Positions 42,870 through 50,780 of a DNA stretch of 64,000 bases are shown here, piece by piece. Source of the stretch: Nocardioides antri (lineage in GTDB: Bacteria > Actinomycetota > Actinomycetes > Propionibacteriales > Nocardioidaceae); the NCBI RefSeq assembly GCF_008373765.1, contig NZ_VUJW01000001.1, positions 310,189-374,188 on the forward strand, in the 5' to 3' direction. Under the pieces are notes generated by a model. It was not told the DNA's origin, made no database searches, and saw only the letters and a list, made by a program, of their open reading frames with translations. Every line of letters begins with the position of its first letter. Position 1 is the stretch's first letter. A program made the translations under genes and the position numbers.

Positions 42870-43769
42870 ATGTTCGTCGGGGTCGATGTCGGCGGCACCA
42901 AGGTGCTCGCCGTGGAGCTCAACGGTCGCGGCGAGGACCTTGCCGTCGCACGGGCCGCGCAGCTCCCGATGCCGGGCCGGACGGCTGCCGCAGGCGAGGT
43001 CGAGGAGGCGGTGGCGCAGGCAGTGCTCGAGGTCGCCGCCGAGCGGCCGCTGACCTGCGTCGGGGTCTCGGCGGCCGGGCTGGTCGACCGGGCGGGTGAG
43101 CAGGTCCGGTTCGCCGCGCACCTGCCGTGGCGGGACGCGCCCGTGCGGCTCCGGCTCGAGGAGCGGATCGGCGCGCCGGTCCTGCTCGACAACGACGCCA
43201 ACTGCGCCGCCCGGGCCGAGCTGGTCGCCGGTGCGCTCCGCGGCGTCGACTCGGCGGTGCTGATCACGGTCGGCACCGGGATCGGTGGAGCCGTCGTCCT
43301 CGACGGGCGCGTCGTGCGGGGCGCCAACGGGATGGCCGGCGAGTTCGGGCACGTGCAGGTCGTCCCGGACGGCTTGGAGTGCGAGTGCGGCCTGCGCGGC
43401 TGCTGGGAGCAGTACTGCAGCGGTCGCGCCCTCGAGCGGGTCACCCGGGTGACCCTCGGCTCCCACCTCGACGGGCCGGAGGTCGCCGCCCTCGCCCGGG
43501 ACGGCCACCCGGCCGCCCGGGAGGTGTTCGCCACGATCGGCACCTGGCTCGGCGTCGGGATCGCCGGCCTGGTCTCCGCCTACGACCCCGAGGTCGTCGT
43601 CGTCGGCGGCGGGGTCTCCGCCGTCGGCGACCTGCTCCTCGAGCCCGCCCGCCGCGGCCTCCTCGACGCGCTCCAGGCCACCGCGCACCGCGACGTCCCG
43701 CGCATCGTGCCGACCCGGTTCGGACCGGAGGCCGGTGCGGTCGGCGCGGCCTTGCATGCGGGCGCATAG
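42870..43769 (+). CDS. Second ROK-family sugar kinase
   Basis: A 299-residue paralogue of the preceding kinase. All key elements are kept: FVGVDVGGTKVLAVEL, the catalytic Asp in LLDNDANCAARAE near 106, TVGTGIGGAVVLDG near 130, and the zinc residues in GEFGHVQVVPDG and CECGLRGCWEQYCSG. It is shorter at the C-terminus and differs in the sugar-specificity segment, where ENDANAAAWGE becomes DNDANCAARAE. So it probably handles another hexose or an N-acetyl sugar, or it is an isozyme. ATG 42870 lies nine bases past the upstream stop. A long palindrome begins directly after its stop. Confidence 0.87.
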   Translation: MFVGVDVGGTKVLAVELNGRGEDLAVARAAQLPMPGRTAAAGEVEEAVAQAVLEVAAERPLTCVGVSAAGLVDRAGEQVRFAAHLPWRDAPVRLRLEERIGAPVLLDNDANCAARAELVAGALRGVDSAVLITVGTGIGGAVVLDGRVVRGANGMAGEFGHVQVVPDGLECECGLRGCWEQYCSGRALERVTRVTLGSHLDGPEVAALARDGHPAAREVFATIGTWLGVGIAGLVSAYDPEVVVVGGGVSAVGDLLLEPARRGLLDALQATAHRDVPRIVPTRFGPEAGAVGAALHAGA

Positions 43770-44073
43770 GCGCTGCGCTGGGCTGTTCTTGGCTGCGCCG
43801 GTCGTGGGTGTCGCGCGTGGTTGGGGCGGTGCCGGGAGGTCGCCGCGGGACAAGAGCGGGGACCCCGCCGCCGGCCCCCTCAGATGGGGCCTGGTGCGAC
43901 CTGCCCGGTGCGAACCGGGATCTGATGCGTTGAGAGGGGGTTGATGGGTCGGTTCGCCGGCGGCACCCCGATTGCCCCGCGGCGACCTCCCGGCACCGCC
44001 TACAGGCAACGCGCGAGACCCACGCGGCTCCGGCTCCTTTCGACGGGCAGCCACACCCAGCCCGCGCAGCGCG
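43770..44073. repeat. About 305-bp imperfect palindromic element filling an intergenic gap
   Basis: Two long arms, about 43770-43875 and 43956-44073, are inverted copies of each other with indels. The best block is a perfect 25-bp inverted repeat (43825-43849 with 43976-44000), and the outer ends share GCGCTGCGC. Shorter nested repeats continue inward (TCAGAT at 43880 with ATCTGA at 43920, and CCCGGT with ACCGGG near 43903-43918). It starts at the base after the ROK kinase stop and ends eight bases before the stop of the converging gene. No credible protein is encoded. It could be a MITE-like relic, a very large bidirectional terminator or a structured RNA. Confidence 0.8.
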
Positions 44074-44081
44074 CCTGACTG

Positions 44082-44516
44082 TTAGAGAACGGCCCCGTCG
44101 TCCCACGGGGGACGGGGCTCGTCGGACATCTTGACGACGAGGTAGCCGAAGCCGCCGATGAACCCGGCGGCCATCAGGAGGCCGAACCAGGTCGGGACGC
44201 TGATCCCGACGACGATGCAGAACAGGACCACGGCCGGGATGCCGAAGACCCCGAACCAGGCCAGGAGCCGGTCGATCGGCGGGCGGGGGATCGGCGGCGG
44301 GGTCGGCGGCACGAACTCGTCGTCGGGGTGGATCTGGTCGCGGACCGGCGGGTCGTCGAGGTCCTCGTCCGGGACCTGCGGGCGCACGACGTCGACCTGC
44401 GGCTCCTCCTCGGGCTCGAGGACCACCCGTTCGCCGAAGTTCTCGACGATCTGCTGCCACTCCCGCTCGCGCTCGCGCGCCAGGTCGGCGGGCTCCGGGT
44501 CGTCGTCGCGGGCCAT
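44082..44516 (-). CDS. Hypothetical membrane protein with acidic N-terminus
   Basis: A 144-residue protein. The first 70 residues are strongly charged and mainly acidic (REREREWQQIVENFGERV, then EPEEEPQVDVV), followed by a Pro-rich PPTPPPIPRPP segment and two transmembrane helices (about 85-106 and 112-130). The short tail is polar. The N-terminus would be cytoplasmic. The ATG at 44516 follows TACCCT at six nucleotides. Similar proteins sit near plsC-type genes in related genomes, as I recall, without assigned function. Confidence 0.72.
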   Translation of the reverse strand: MARDDDPEPADLAREREREWQQIVENFGERVVLEPEEEPQVDVVRPQVPDEDLDDPPVRDQIHPDDEFVPPTPPPIPRPPIDRLLAWFGVFGIPAVVLFCIVVGISVPTWFGLLMAAGFIGGFGYLVVKMSDEPRPPWDDGAVL

Positions 44517-44522
44517 GCTCCC

Positions 44523-44528
44523 AGGGTA
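44523..44528 (-). promoter_or_regulatory. Leaderless -10 box (TACCCT) of the acidic membrane protein gene
   Basis: TACCCT on the minus strand ends six nucleotides before the ATG at 44516. Confidence 0.55.
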
Positions 44529-44548
44529 CGGCGGGCCCGATGCGGCTC

Positions 44549-45319
44549 CTAGGAAGCGGTCACCCGGGCGATGAACTCGGCGGACCGCTCGAAGATGGTC
44601 GCAGCGTCGTTGTCGAGCGTGGCGACGTGGTAGGAGTCCGGCAGCCGCACGACCTCGACGTCGGTGGAGGAGATGCGGCCGAGGATGATCGGCTCCGAGG
44701 CCTCGTCGACCACGTGGTCATTCGCGGACCGGAAGTACACGAGCGGCGCCTTGACCTGCGGCAGGTCCGCGATCAGCGGCCGCCAGGCCTGGATCAGGGA
44801 GTGGATCGCCCGGAGCGGCGTCCGGGTGTAGCCGTGCTCCTCGACGCCCTCCTTCTTGATGTCGTTGGCGATCCCGGGAAGGGAGGCGACCAGGTGCTTC
44901 AGCACGGGCAGCGCCTTCACGTCGAGCCGCTTCGTCGCGACGGCGGGGTTCACGACCATCACGCCCGAGATGTCGTCGCCCCGGTCGGCGGTCAGCCGCA
45001 GGGCGAGCGCGCCGCCCATCGACAGCCCGCCCACGACCACCGCGTCGTGCTCGGCCACGAGCTCGTCGAAGGCGCGGGTGAGCTCGCCGTACCAGTCGTT
45101 CCAGGTCCTGGTGTTGAGGTCCTCCCACGAGGTGGCGTGGCCCGGGAGGAGGGGGATCCGGACGCCGTACCCGAGGTCGCCGAGGTGGCGGCCCCAGGGG
45201 CGCATCGAGGCGGGGGAACCGGTGAACCCGTGGCTCAGCAGCACGCCGATCCGGCGGCCGCCGGTCAGCTCGGGACGGGCGGCGACGGTCAGCGGCTCGT
45301 ACTCCGGGTGACGGCTCAT
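44549..45319 (-). CDS. Alpha/beta hydrolase (carboxylesterase/monoacylglycerol lipase-like)
   Basis: A 256-residue serine hydrolase. The oxyanion segment SHGFTGSPASMRPWG near residue 30, the nucleophile elbow GGLSMGGALALRL near 93-105, the acid in YFRSANDHVVD near 197 and the catalytic His in PDSYHVATLDND near 228-236 resemble the Est30/YvaK esterase group. No signal peptide is present, so it is cytosolic. The ATG at 45319 is the start; a longer frame to 45361 is not needed. It is divergent from the acyltransferase gene, compatible with glycerolipid turnover (inference). Confidence 0.85.
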   Translation of the reverse strand: MSRHPEYEPLTVAARPELTGGRRIGVLLSHGFTGSPASMRPWGRHLGDLGYGVRIPLLPGHATSWEDLNTRTWNDWYGELTRAFDELVAEHDAVVVGGLSMGGALALRLTADRGDDISGVMVVNPAVATKRLDVKALPVLKHLVASLPGIANDIKKEGVEEHGYTRTPLRAIHSLIQAWRPLIADLPQVKAPLVYFRSANDHVVDEASEPIILGRISSTDVEVVRLPDSYHVATLDNDAATIFERSAEFIARVTAS

Positions 45320-45393
45320 GCCGCGATTGTGCCGCAGTGTCGGTCCGCGCCGAGGAGGCACTAGGCTTTGGGCGTCGGTCGCAGGGGTTAGGG

Positions 45394-46125
45394 GTGCGTG
45401 GGGTGTTCTACTGGTTCCTCAAGTTCATCGCGCTGGGGCCGTTGCTGAAGGTTGTCTTCCGGCCGCGCGCGGAGGGCGTCGAGAACGTCCCGACCGAGGG
45501 CCCGGCGATCCTCGCCAGCAACCACCTGTCCTACGCCGACTGGCTGTTCATGCCGCTGGTCGTGCCGCGGAAGGTGAGCTTCGTGGCCAAGGCCGAGTAC
45601 TTCACGACCCCCGGCGTCAAGGGCTGGCTGCAGAAGACGTTCTTCAGCGGCACCGGCAACATCCCGATCGACCGTGCCGGTGCCGACGCGGCGGCCGGCG
45701 CGCTGCTGTCGGCCAAGCGGGTGCTCGGCAACGGTGAGCTCTTCGGCATCTATCCCGAGGGCACCCGGTCCCACGACGGGCGCCTCTACCGCGGCAAGAC
45801 CGGCATCGCCCGGCTCGCGCTGGAGACCGGCGTCCCGGTCGTCCCGGTCGCCGTCGTCGGCACCGACGTGGTCGCGCCGCCGGGCAAGAAGTTCGGCCGG
45901 TGGACCCGACCCCACGTGCGCTTCGGCAAGCCGCTCGACTTCTCGCGCTACGCCGGGATGGAGAACGACCGGTTCATCCTGCGCTCGATCACCGACGAGA
46001 TCATGTACGAGATCATGCGGCTGTCCGGCCAGGAGTACGTCGACATGTACGCCACCCGCGCGAAGGAGGAGTCCAAGAAGGCGGACTCCGCAAAGGGTGA
46101 CGAGCAGCGCAAGCCCGCTGCCTAG
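45394..46125 (+). CDS. 1-acyl-sn-glycerol-3-phosphate acyltransferase (PlsC-like)
   Basis: Transfers an acyl chain to lysophosphatidate or a similar acceptor in phospholipid synthesis at the membrane. The 243-residue protein has the family blocks SNHLSYADWLF (NHx4D) near residue 45, IPIDRAGADA near 90, YPEGTRSHDGRLYRG near 118-132 and VPVVPVAVVGTD near 150. An N-terminal hydrophobic stretch would anchor it. GTG 45394 is used because FYWFLKFIA follows at the usual place; TAGGCT at 45362-45367 is a probable -10 box, giving a short leader with AGGGG. M. tuberculosis Rv2182c is syntenic. Confidence 0.88.
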   Translation: MRGVFYWFLKFIALGPLLKVVFRPRAEGVENVPTEGPAILASNHLSYADWLFMPLVVPRKVSFVAKAEYFTTPGVKGWLQKTFFSGTGNIPIDRAGADAAAGALLSAKRVLGNGELFGIYPEGTRSHDGRLYRGKTGIARLALETGVPVVPVAVVGTDVVAPPGKKFGRWTRPHVRFGKPLDFSRYAGMENDRFILRSITDEIMYEIMRLSGQEYVDMYATRAKEESKKADSAKGDEQRKPAA

Positions 46126-46141
46126 CCGGATGACCTGACCG

Positions 46142-47284
46142 ATGACCGGTACGTCGGTCCGCGCCGTCGTCGCGGTCGAGAACCGGATGTTCCGCGCGCT
46201 CGCGGTGCTGCGGGTCGTCGTGCTCGTCAACGCGGTGGTGCTCGCCGTCTACCGCGACAACTTCGAGCACCCGGTCGCCGGCTGGTCCTGCGTCGCGCTG
46301 ATGATCGTCTGGACCGGCTACGCGATCCTCACCTACGCCAAGCCGATCCGTCGCACCGTCCGGCTGCTCGTCGCCGATCTCGTCATCGCCGTCGGTCTCC
46401 TGGTGGCGACCCCGTTCGTCAAGGGTGAGTGGTTCAGCGCCACGATCCCCGGGTTCTGGATCATGGGCGCGTTGCTGGCCTGGGCGGTGCGCTACGGCTG
46501 GCGGGGCGGTCTGGTCGCCTCCGTGATCCTGGGGGGCACCGACCGGCTGATCCGGGCCGACTTCGACCAGGGCAACTACGGCTACGTCTTCCTCATCGTG
46601 CTCGGTGGCCCGATCGTCGGCTACCTCGTCGAGTCGCTCCAGCAGATGGCCGCCGACCGCGACCGGGCCGAGCGCGAGGCGGCGGTGGCCGGGGAGCGCG
46701 CGCGGCTGGCGCGGGTCGTGCACGACGGCGTGCTGCAGGTGCTGGCGCTGGTGCAGCGCCGCGGCGCCGAGCTGGGCGGTGAGGCGGCGGAGCTCGGCCG
46801 GCTGGCGGGTGAGCAGGAGGAGGCGCTGCGGACCCTGATCCGCACCCAGGACCGGGTGACCGGTGACGACCGGGCCGGCACGGAGGACCTGGCGGCCGCG
46901 CTGGGGACGCTGGGCCATCGGCCCGGGGTCGAGGTCGTGCTGCCGAGCGGGACCGTCGACCTCCCGGCGGACGTGGTCGCCGAGCTGGTCGCCGTGGTCG
47001 GTGCGTGCCTCGACAACGTTGCCCGCCACGTCGGCGAGGGCGCGCCCGCCTGGGTGCTGCTGGAGGACCTCGGTGACCGGGTCGAGGTCTCCGTGCGCGA
47101 CGAGGGTGACGGCATCCCCGACGGGCGCCTCGAGGCCGCCCGGGCGGACGGCCGTCTCGGGGTGAGCGAGTCGATCAAGGGACGCATCCGCGACCTCGGA
47201 GGTACGGCGACGCTCAGCACCGGGTCGTTCGGCACCGAGTGGGAGTTCGTCGTACCCAAGCCCGTGAGTAAGCGGAGTCGATGA
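46142..47284 (+). CDS. Membrane histidine kinase, NarX/DesK-like
   Basis: A 380-residue kinase with four to five transmembrane helices (about 18-160), a short linker helix rich in E/R, and a HisKA_3-type box LARVVHDGVLQVLALVQ with phosphoacceptor H194. The ATPase domain has VGACLDNVARHV (N-box), VRDEGDGIPDGR (G1) and GVSESIKGRIRDLGG. This MacS-like form lacks a classical periplasmic sensor domain. No regulator is adjacent; the likely partner is the LuxR-type regulator at 50124, four genes downstream on the same strand. A hairpin terminator follows. Confidence 0.88.
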   Translation: MTGTSVRAVVAVENRMFRALAVLRVVVLVNAVVLAVYRDNFEHPVAGWSCVALMIVWTGYAILTYAKPIRRTVRLLVADLVIAVGLLVATPFVKGEWFSATIPGFWIMGALLAWAVRYGWRGGLVASVILGGTDRLIRADFDQGNYGYVFLIVLGGPIVGYLVESLQQMAADRDRAEREAAVAGERARLARVVHDGVLQVLALVQRRGAELGGEAAELGRLAGEQEEALRTLIRTQDRVTGDDRAGTEDLAAALGTLGHRPGVEVVLPSGTVDLPADVVAELVAVVGACLDNVARHVGEGAPAWVLLEDLGDRVEVSVRDEGDGIPDGRLEAARADGRLGVSESIKGRIRDLGGTATLSTGSFGTEWEFVVPKPVSKRSR

Positions 47285-47336
47285 CGGAGCCGTCGAGGAT
47301 CGCGATAGACGGCATGCGGCGGACTGTAGGGCGGCA

Positions 47337-47363
47337 GGGACGTCCTCGGTAGCGGGATGTCCC
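47337..47363 (+). terminator. Hairpin behind the histidine kinase gene
   Basis: GGGACGTCC and GGATGTCCC pair over nine positions with one G-T wobble around a nine-base loop, followed by TTCTCCT. It lies 52 nt past the kinase stop and just before the next promoter. Confidence 0.5.
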
Positions 47364-47369
47364 TTCTCC

Positions 47370-47375
47370 TACGCT
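47370..47375 (+). promoter_or_regulatory. Leaderless -10 box (TACGCT) of the flavin-reductase-like gene
   Basis: TACGCT ends seven nucleotides before the GTG at 47383. Confidence 0.55.
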
Positions 47376-47382
47376 CGTCCTC

Positions 47383-47889
47383 GTGACGATCCACACCGGC
47401 CATCCCTTCGCCGACCCGGACCCCGACCCGGCGCGGCGGCTGCGGGGCCGGGTCGTCGGCGCCGTCACCCTCTGGACCGCCGGCGACCGAGCGGACCGGA
47501 CAGGCCTCACCGTGACCTCGCTGATGGTCGCGCTGGGCCCGGAGCCCCGGGTGCTGGCGCTGCTGGACCCCGACAGCGACCTGCTCGCCGGCGTACGGGA
47601 GACCGGACGAGCCGTCGTCCAGGTGCTGACCTGGGGCGACCGGCAGCTCGCGGAGGCGTTCGCCGGCACCGCGCCCGCGCCGGGCGGGCCCTTCCGGCAG
47701 GCGGAGTTCGTGGCGACGTCGTACGGCCCGCGACTGGCCACGACCACCACCTACGCCGACGTCTCGCTCGTCGGCGAGCGCGAGGTCGGCTGGTCGGTCG
47801 AGGTCGAGGCGACCCTCGACGCGATCATCGTCGGCGACGACGCCGACCGGCCGCTGCTGCACCGTCGCGGCCGGTTCCACACGATCTGA
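47383..47889 (+). CDS. Flavin-reductase-like FMN-binding protein
   Basis: A 168-residue split-barrel flavoprotein. VVGAVTLWTAGDRADRTGLTVTSLMVALGPEPRVLALLDPDSDL matches the N-terminal FMN-binding strands of flavin reductase-like domains, and the C-terminus ends with a strand pair and HRRGRFHTI. Members reduce free flavin for monooxygenases or act as F420/FMN-binding proteins. No partner oxygenase is adjacent, so its role is open. GTG 47383 has the leaderless TACGCT box. Confidence 0.8.
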   Translation: MTIHTGHPFADPDPDPARRLRGRVVGAVTLWTAGDRADRTGLTVTSLMVALGPEPRVLALLDPDSDLLAGVRETGRAVVQVLTWGDRQLAEAFAGTAPAPGGPFRQAEFVATSYGPRLATTTTYADVSLVGEREVGWSVEVEATLDAIIVGDDADRPLLHRRGRFHTI

Positions 47890-47934
47890 GGGCCCCACCG
47901 ACCGGCGTAGGCTGACGCTGAGGTCGCTGGTGCG

Positions 47935-49311
47935 ATGAACGGATGCCTGCAGTCGGGGGCACGGCTGTTCGCGGCTGTGCTCGTGGTGGCTGTCGGTCTC
48001 GTCGGCTCCGGAGCGGGCGCCGCGGCGCCGGATGGCGACCGGCCGCGGGTGCTGGTCACGACGCTCGCGACCCCCATCACGCCGGTGGTGGCCGACCACG
48101 TCGAGGACGGCTTGCGCGACGCGGCCGAGGGTGGCTACGCGGCGTACGTCATCGAGCTCGACACCCCGGGTGGGTTGGTGGACGCGATGCGCGACATCGT
48201 CGCGGACATCCTGGCGAGCCCGGTCCCGGTCGTCGTCCACGTCGCGCCCGACGGCGCCAGGGCGGCGTCCGCCGGGGCAGTGATCACCCTCGCCGCGCAC
48301 GTAGCCGTGATGGCTCCGGGCACCACGATCGGGGCAGCGACCCCGGTCGGCCTCGAAGGCGAGGAGGTCTCGGACAAGATCGTCAACGACCTGGCCGCGC
48401 AGGCCGAGTCCCTGGCCAAGCTCCGCGGTCGCGACCTGGAGTTCGCCTCCTCCATGGTCCGCGACGGCCACGCCGTCGACGTCGACACTGCCGTCGCCGA
48501 AGGAGTGGTGGACGCACGGGCGGGGTCGCTGACCGACGCGCTCGCAGCAGCCGACGGGCAGCAGGTGGCCGTCGCGGACGAGCGCACCGTCGTCGTGCGC
48601 ACGGCCGGCGCTGCCGTGGACCGGCACGAGCTGGGCGCGTTCCGCACCCTGCTGCAGTTCCTGGCCGACCCCAACCTCGCCTTCCTGCTGCTGACCCTCG
48701 GCACCCTCGGGCTGATCTACGAGCTCGCCACGCCCGGCGTCGGGTTCGCCGGCGCGACCGGGGTCACCTGCCTCCTGCTCGCGCTCTTCAGCCTGTCGGT
48801 CCTGCCCGTCAACGCGGTCGGTCTGCTGCTGCTCGCGGTCGCTGCGGCTCTGTTCGCGGCAGAGGTGCTGGCGCCCGGCCTCGCGGGGTTCGGGTTCGGC
48901 GGCGCCGTGGTGCTCGTGCTCTCCGCCGTCTTCCTGTTCGACGACGCCGAGGGTGTCTCGGTCGACGTCTGGGCCGCGATCCCGCTGGCGGTCCTGATGT
49001 TCGTCCTGGTGGTCGGCGCCGGCCGGGTCGCGATGCGCACACGGCGGGCGCCGTCGGTCTCGACCGGGACGGATGTGCTGATCGGGCGACTGGTGCCTGT
49101 CCGGACGAGCGACGGGACGACGGGGAGCACCTTCACCGCCGGGGCGTGGTGGTCCCTGCGCAGCACCGGCCGCCCGCTGCGGACAGGCTCCGAGGCCCGC
49201 GTCGTCGGCGTGGACGGCCTCGTGCTCCTCGTCGACCCGGACGGCAACGAGGACGAAGCACCGGCCGCGCCCGAACGGGACGCGGAGGACGAGGAGAGAG
49301 GCGCGTCATGA
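47935..49311 (+). CDS. NfeD-family membrane serine protease (ClpP-like)
   Basis: A 458-residue protein of the NfeD1b class. A signal peptide (1-30) precedes a ClpP-like protease domain (about 38-225), with the substrate strand IELDTPGGLVDAM, a nucleophile Ser in GARAASAGAVITLAAH near residue 115, and a Lys in ESLAKLRGRDLEF near 160 as the likely general base. Then come four or five membrane helices (about 245-365) and a C-terminal OB-fold (about 375-440). Such proteases cleave stomatin C-termini. The gene overlaps the slipin gene (ATGA), the classical pairing. TAGGCT at 47908-47913 is a probable -10 box. Confidence 0.92.
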   Translation: MNGCLQSGARLFAAVLVVAVGLVGSGAGAAAPDGDRPRVLVTTLATPITPVVADHVEDGLRDAAEGGYAAYVIELDTPGGLVDAMRDIVADILASPVPVVVHVAPDGARAASAGAVITLAAHVAVMAPGTTIGAATPVGLEGEEVSDKIVNDLAAQAESLAKLRGRDLEFASSMVRDGHAVDVDTAVAEGVVDARAGSLTDALAAADGQQVAVADERTVVVRTAGAAVDRHELGAFRTLLQFLADPNLAFLLLTLGTLGLIYELATPGVGFAGATGVTCLLLALFSLSVLPVNAVGLLLLAVAAALFAAEVLAPGLAGFGFGGAVVLVLSAVFLFDDAEGVSVDVWAAIPLAVLMFVLVVGAGRVAMRTRRAPSVSTGTDVLIGRLVPVRTSDGTTGSTFTAGAWWSLRSTGRPLRTGSEARVVGVDGLVLLVDPDGNEDEAPAAPERDAEDEERGAS

Positions 49312-50084
49312 GTGAAGCAGCACTGATCGGACTGGCCGTGGCACTCATCGCCGTGGTGGCGCTGGTCGCCGCGGCGGTGAAGATCCTGCCCGAGTACGAG
49401 CGCGCCGTGATCCTGCGGCTCGGCCGGATCCAGCCGCTCAAGGGCCCCGGTCTGATCCTCATCATCCCGGTCGTCGACCGGCTGATCCGGGTCAACCTGC
49501 GCACGCAGACCTACGACATCCCGCCCCAGGACGTCATCACCGAGGACAACGTCACCGTGCGGGTCAACGCGGTGGTGTACTTCAACGTGGTTGATGCGAC
49601 GAGGTCCGTGCTGTCGATCGACGACTACCGGTTCGGCACCCAGCAGATTGCCCAGACCACGCTCCGCGGCGTGCTCGGCCGGGCACCGCTCGACGACCTG
49701 CTCACCAAGCGGGACGAGATCAACCAGCACCTCCAGCAGGTGATCGACCAGGTCACCGACCCGTGGGGCGTGAAGGTCACCCTGGTCGAGGTCAAGGACG
49801 TGATCCTGCCGGAGTCGATGCGCCGCGCGATGGCTCGCCAGGCGGAGGCCGAGCGGGACCGGCGCGCCAAGGTGATCCACGCGCTCGGCGAGAAGGAGGC
49901 GGCCGCCAACCTCGGTGAGGCGGCGGTGGTGCTGGAGGAGCACCCCGCCGCCATGCAGCTCCGCACGCTCGGCACCCTGCTCGAGCTCGGCGCGGAGAAG
50001 AACTCCACGATCGCCTTCCCGGTGCCGATGGAGCTGCTCAGGATGGTGGACAAGGTGGCGGCCGACGCGGCGCGGAGCGAGTGA
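49308..50084 (+). CDS. Slipin / stomatin-like SPFH protein
   Basis: A 258-residue membrane scaffold protein. An N-terminal hydrophobic hairpin (about 5-27) is followed by the SPFH domain (ILPEYERAVILRLGRIQ to VTEDNVTVRVNAVVYFNV) and a coiled C-terminal region (ARQAEAERDRRAKVIHALGEKEAAANL). Slipins form oligomeric membrane microdomains and are substrates or partners of NfeD proteases. The start codon overlaps the nfeD stop by four bases and has GAGGAGAGA upstream. The C-terminal hydrophobic end typical as NfeD cleavage site is represented by STIAFPVPMELLRM. Confidence 0.92.
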   Translation: MSEAALIGLAVALIAVVALVAAAVKILPEYERAVILRLGRIQPLKGPGLILIIPVVDRLIRVNLRTQTYDIPPQDVITEDNVTVRVNAVVYFNVVDATRSVLSIDDYRFGTQQIAQTTLRGVLGRAPLDDLLTKRDEINQHLQQVIDQVTDPWGVKVTLVEVKDVILPESMRRAMARQAEAERDRRAKVIHALGEKEAAANLGEAAVVLEEHPAAMQLRTLGTLLELGAEKNSTIAFPVPMELLRMVDKVAADAARSE

Positions 50085-50110
50085 CCCCACCTGCCGGTGC
50101 GGGCGGGCAC

Positions 50111-50116
50111 TAGGGT
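50111..50116 (+). promoter_or_regulatory. Leaderless -10 box (TAGGGT) of the response regulator
   Basis: TAGGGT ends seven nucleotides before the ATG at 50124, so the regulator can be transcribed apart from the slipin gene. Confidence 0.55.
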
Positions 50117-50123
50117 CTCGCCC

Positions 50124-50780
50124 ATGGAGGAGGCTCGGCTGAGGCTGATGGTCGTCGACGACCACCCGATGTGGCGTGACGCCGTGGCCAAGGACCTCGA
50201 GGCGGCCGGGTTCGCCGTCGTTGCGACGGCCGCGACCGGCACCGAGGCGATCACGAGGTTCCGGGCCACCCGTCCCCAGGTGATCGTGCTCGACCTCCAG
50301 ATCCCGGAGCCCGGCGGCGTGGAGGTGACCGGCACCGTCCTGCAGGAGGACCCGTCGGCCCGCGTGCTGATCCTGTCGGCGTCGGGGGAGCAGGACGACG
50401 TGCTGGAGGCGGTCAAGGCCGGCGCCACCGGCTACCTGGTCAAGTCGGCCTCGCGCGACGAGCTGATCACCGCCGTACGCCGGGTCAGCGTCGGCGACAG
50501 CGTCTTCACGCCCGGCCTGGCGGGCCTCGTGCTGGGGGAGTTCCGCCGGATGGCGCAGGACCCCGGGCCGGCCACGCTGCCGGGCGAGCAGCTCACCGAG
50601 CGCGAGACGGAGGTGCTCAAGATGGTCGCCAAGGGGATGTCCTACAAGCAGATCGCCGAGCGGCTCGTCCTCTCCCACCGCACGGTCCAGAACCACGTGC
50701 AGAACACGCTCCGCAAGCTCCAGCTCCACAACCGGGTCGAGCTCACCCGCTACGCGATCGAGCAGGGCCTCGATGAGTGA
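50124..50780 (+). CDS. LuxR/NarL-type response regulator
   Basis: A 218-residue regulator. The receiver domain has MVVDDHPMW (D11/D12), phosphoacceptor D57 in IVLDLQIPEPGG and Lys in YLVKSASRDE. The LuxR helix-turn-helix (about 148-210) reads QLTERETEVLKMVAKGMSYKQIAERL. The most likely partner is the HisKA_3 kinase at 46142, the only unpaired kinase nearby. The start follows TAGGGT. Its stop lies inside the next gene (eight-base overlap), so the coiled-coil protein is co-translated with it. Confidence 0.9.
   Translation: MEEARLRLMVVDDHPMWRDAVAKDLEAAGFAVVATAATGTEAITRFRATRPQVIVLDLQIPEPGGVEVTGTVLQEDPSARVLILSASGEQDDVLEAVKAGATGYLVKSASRDELITAVRRVSVGDSVFTPGLAGLVLGEFRRMAQDPGPATLPGEQLTERETEVLKMVAKGMSYKQIAERLVLSHRTVQNHVQNTLRKLQLHNRVELTRYAIEQGLDE

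Noticed and set aside
43735-43944. Protein-coding frames in the long palindromic element
   Set aside because: The frames are short, overlap the end of the ROK gene and lack starts with ribosome site or -10 box; base composition follows the palindrome, not codon rules.
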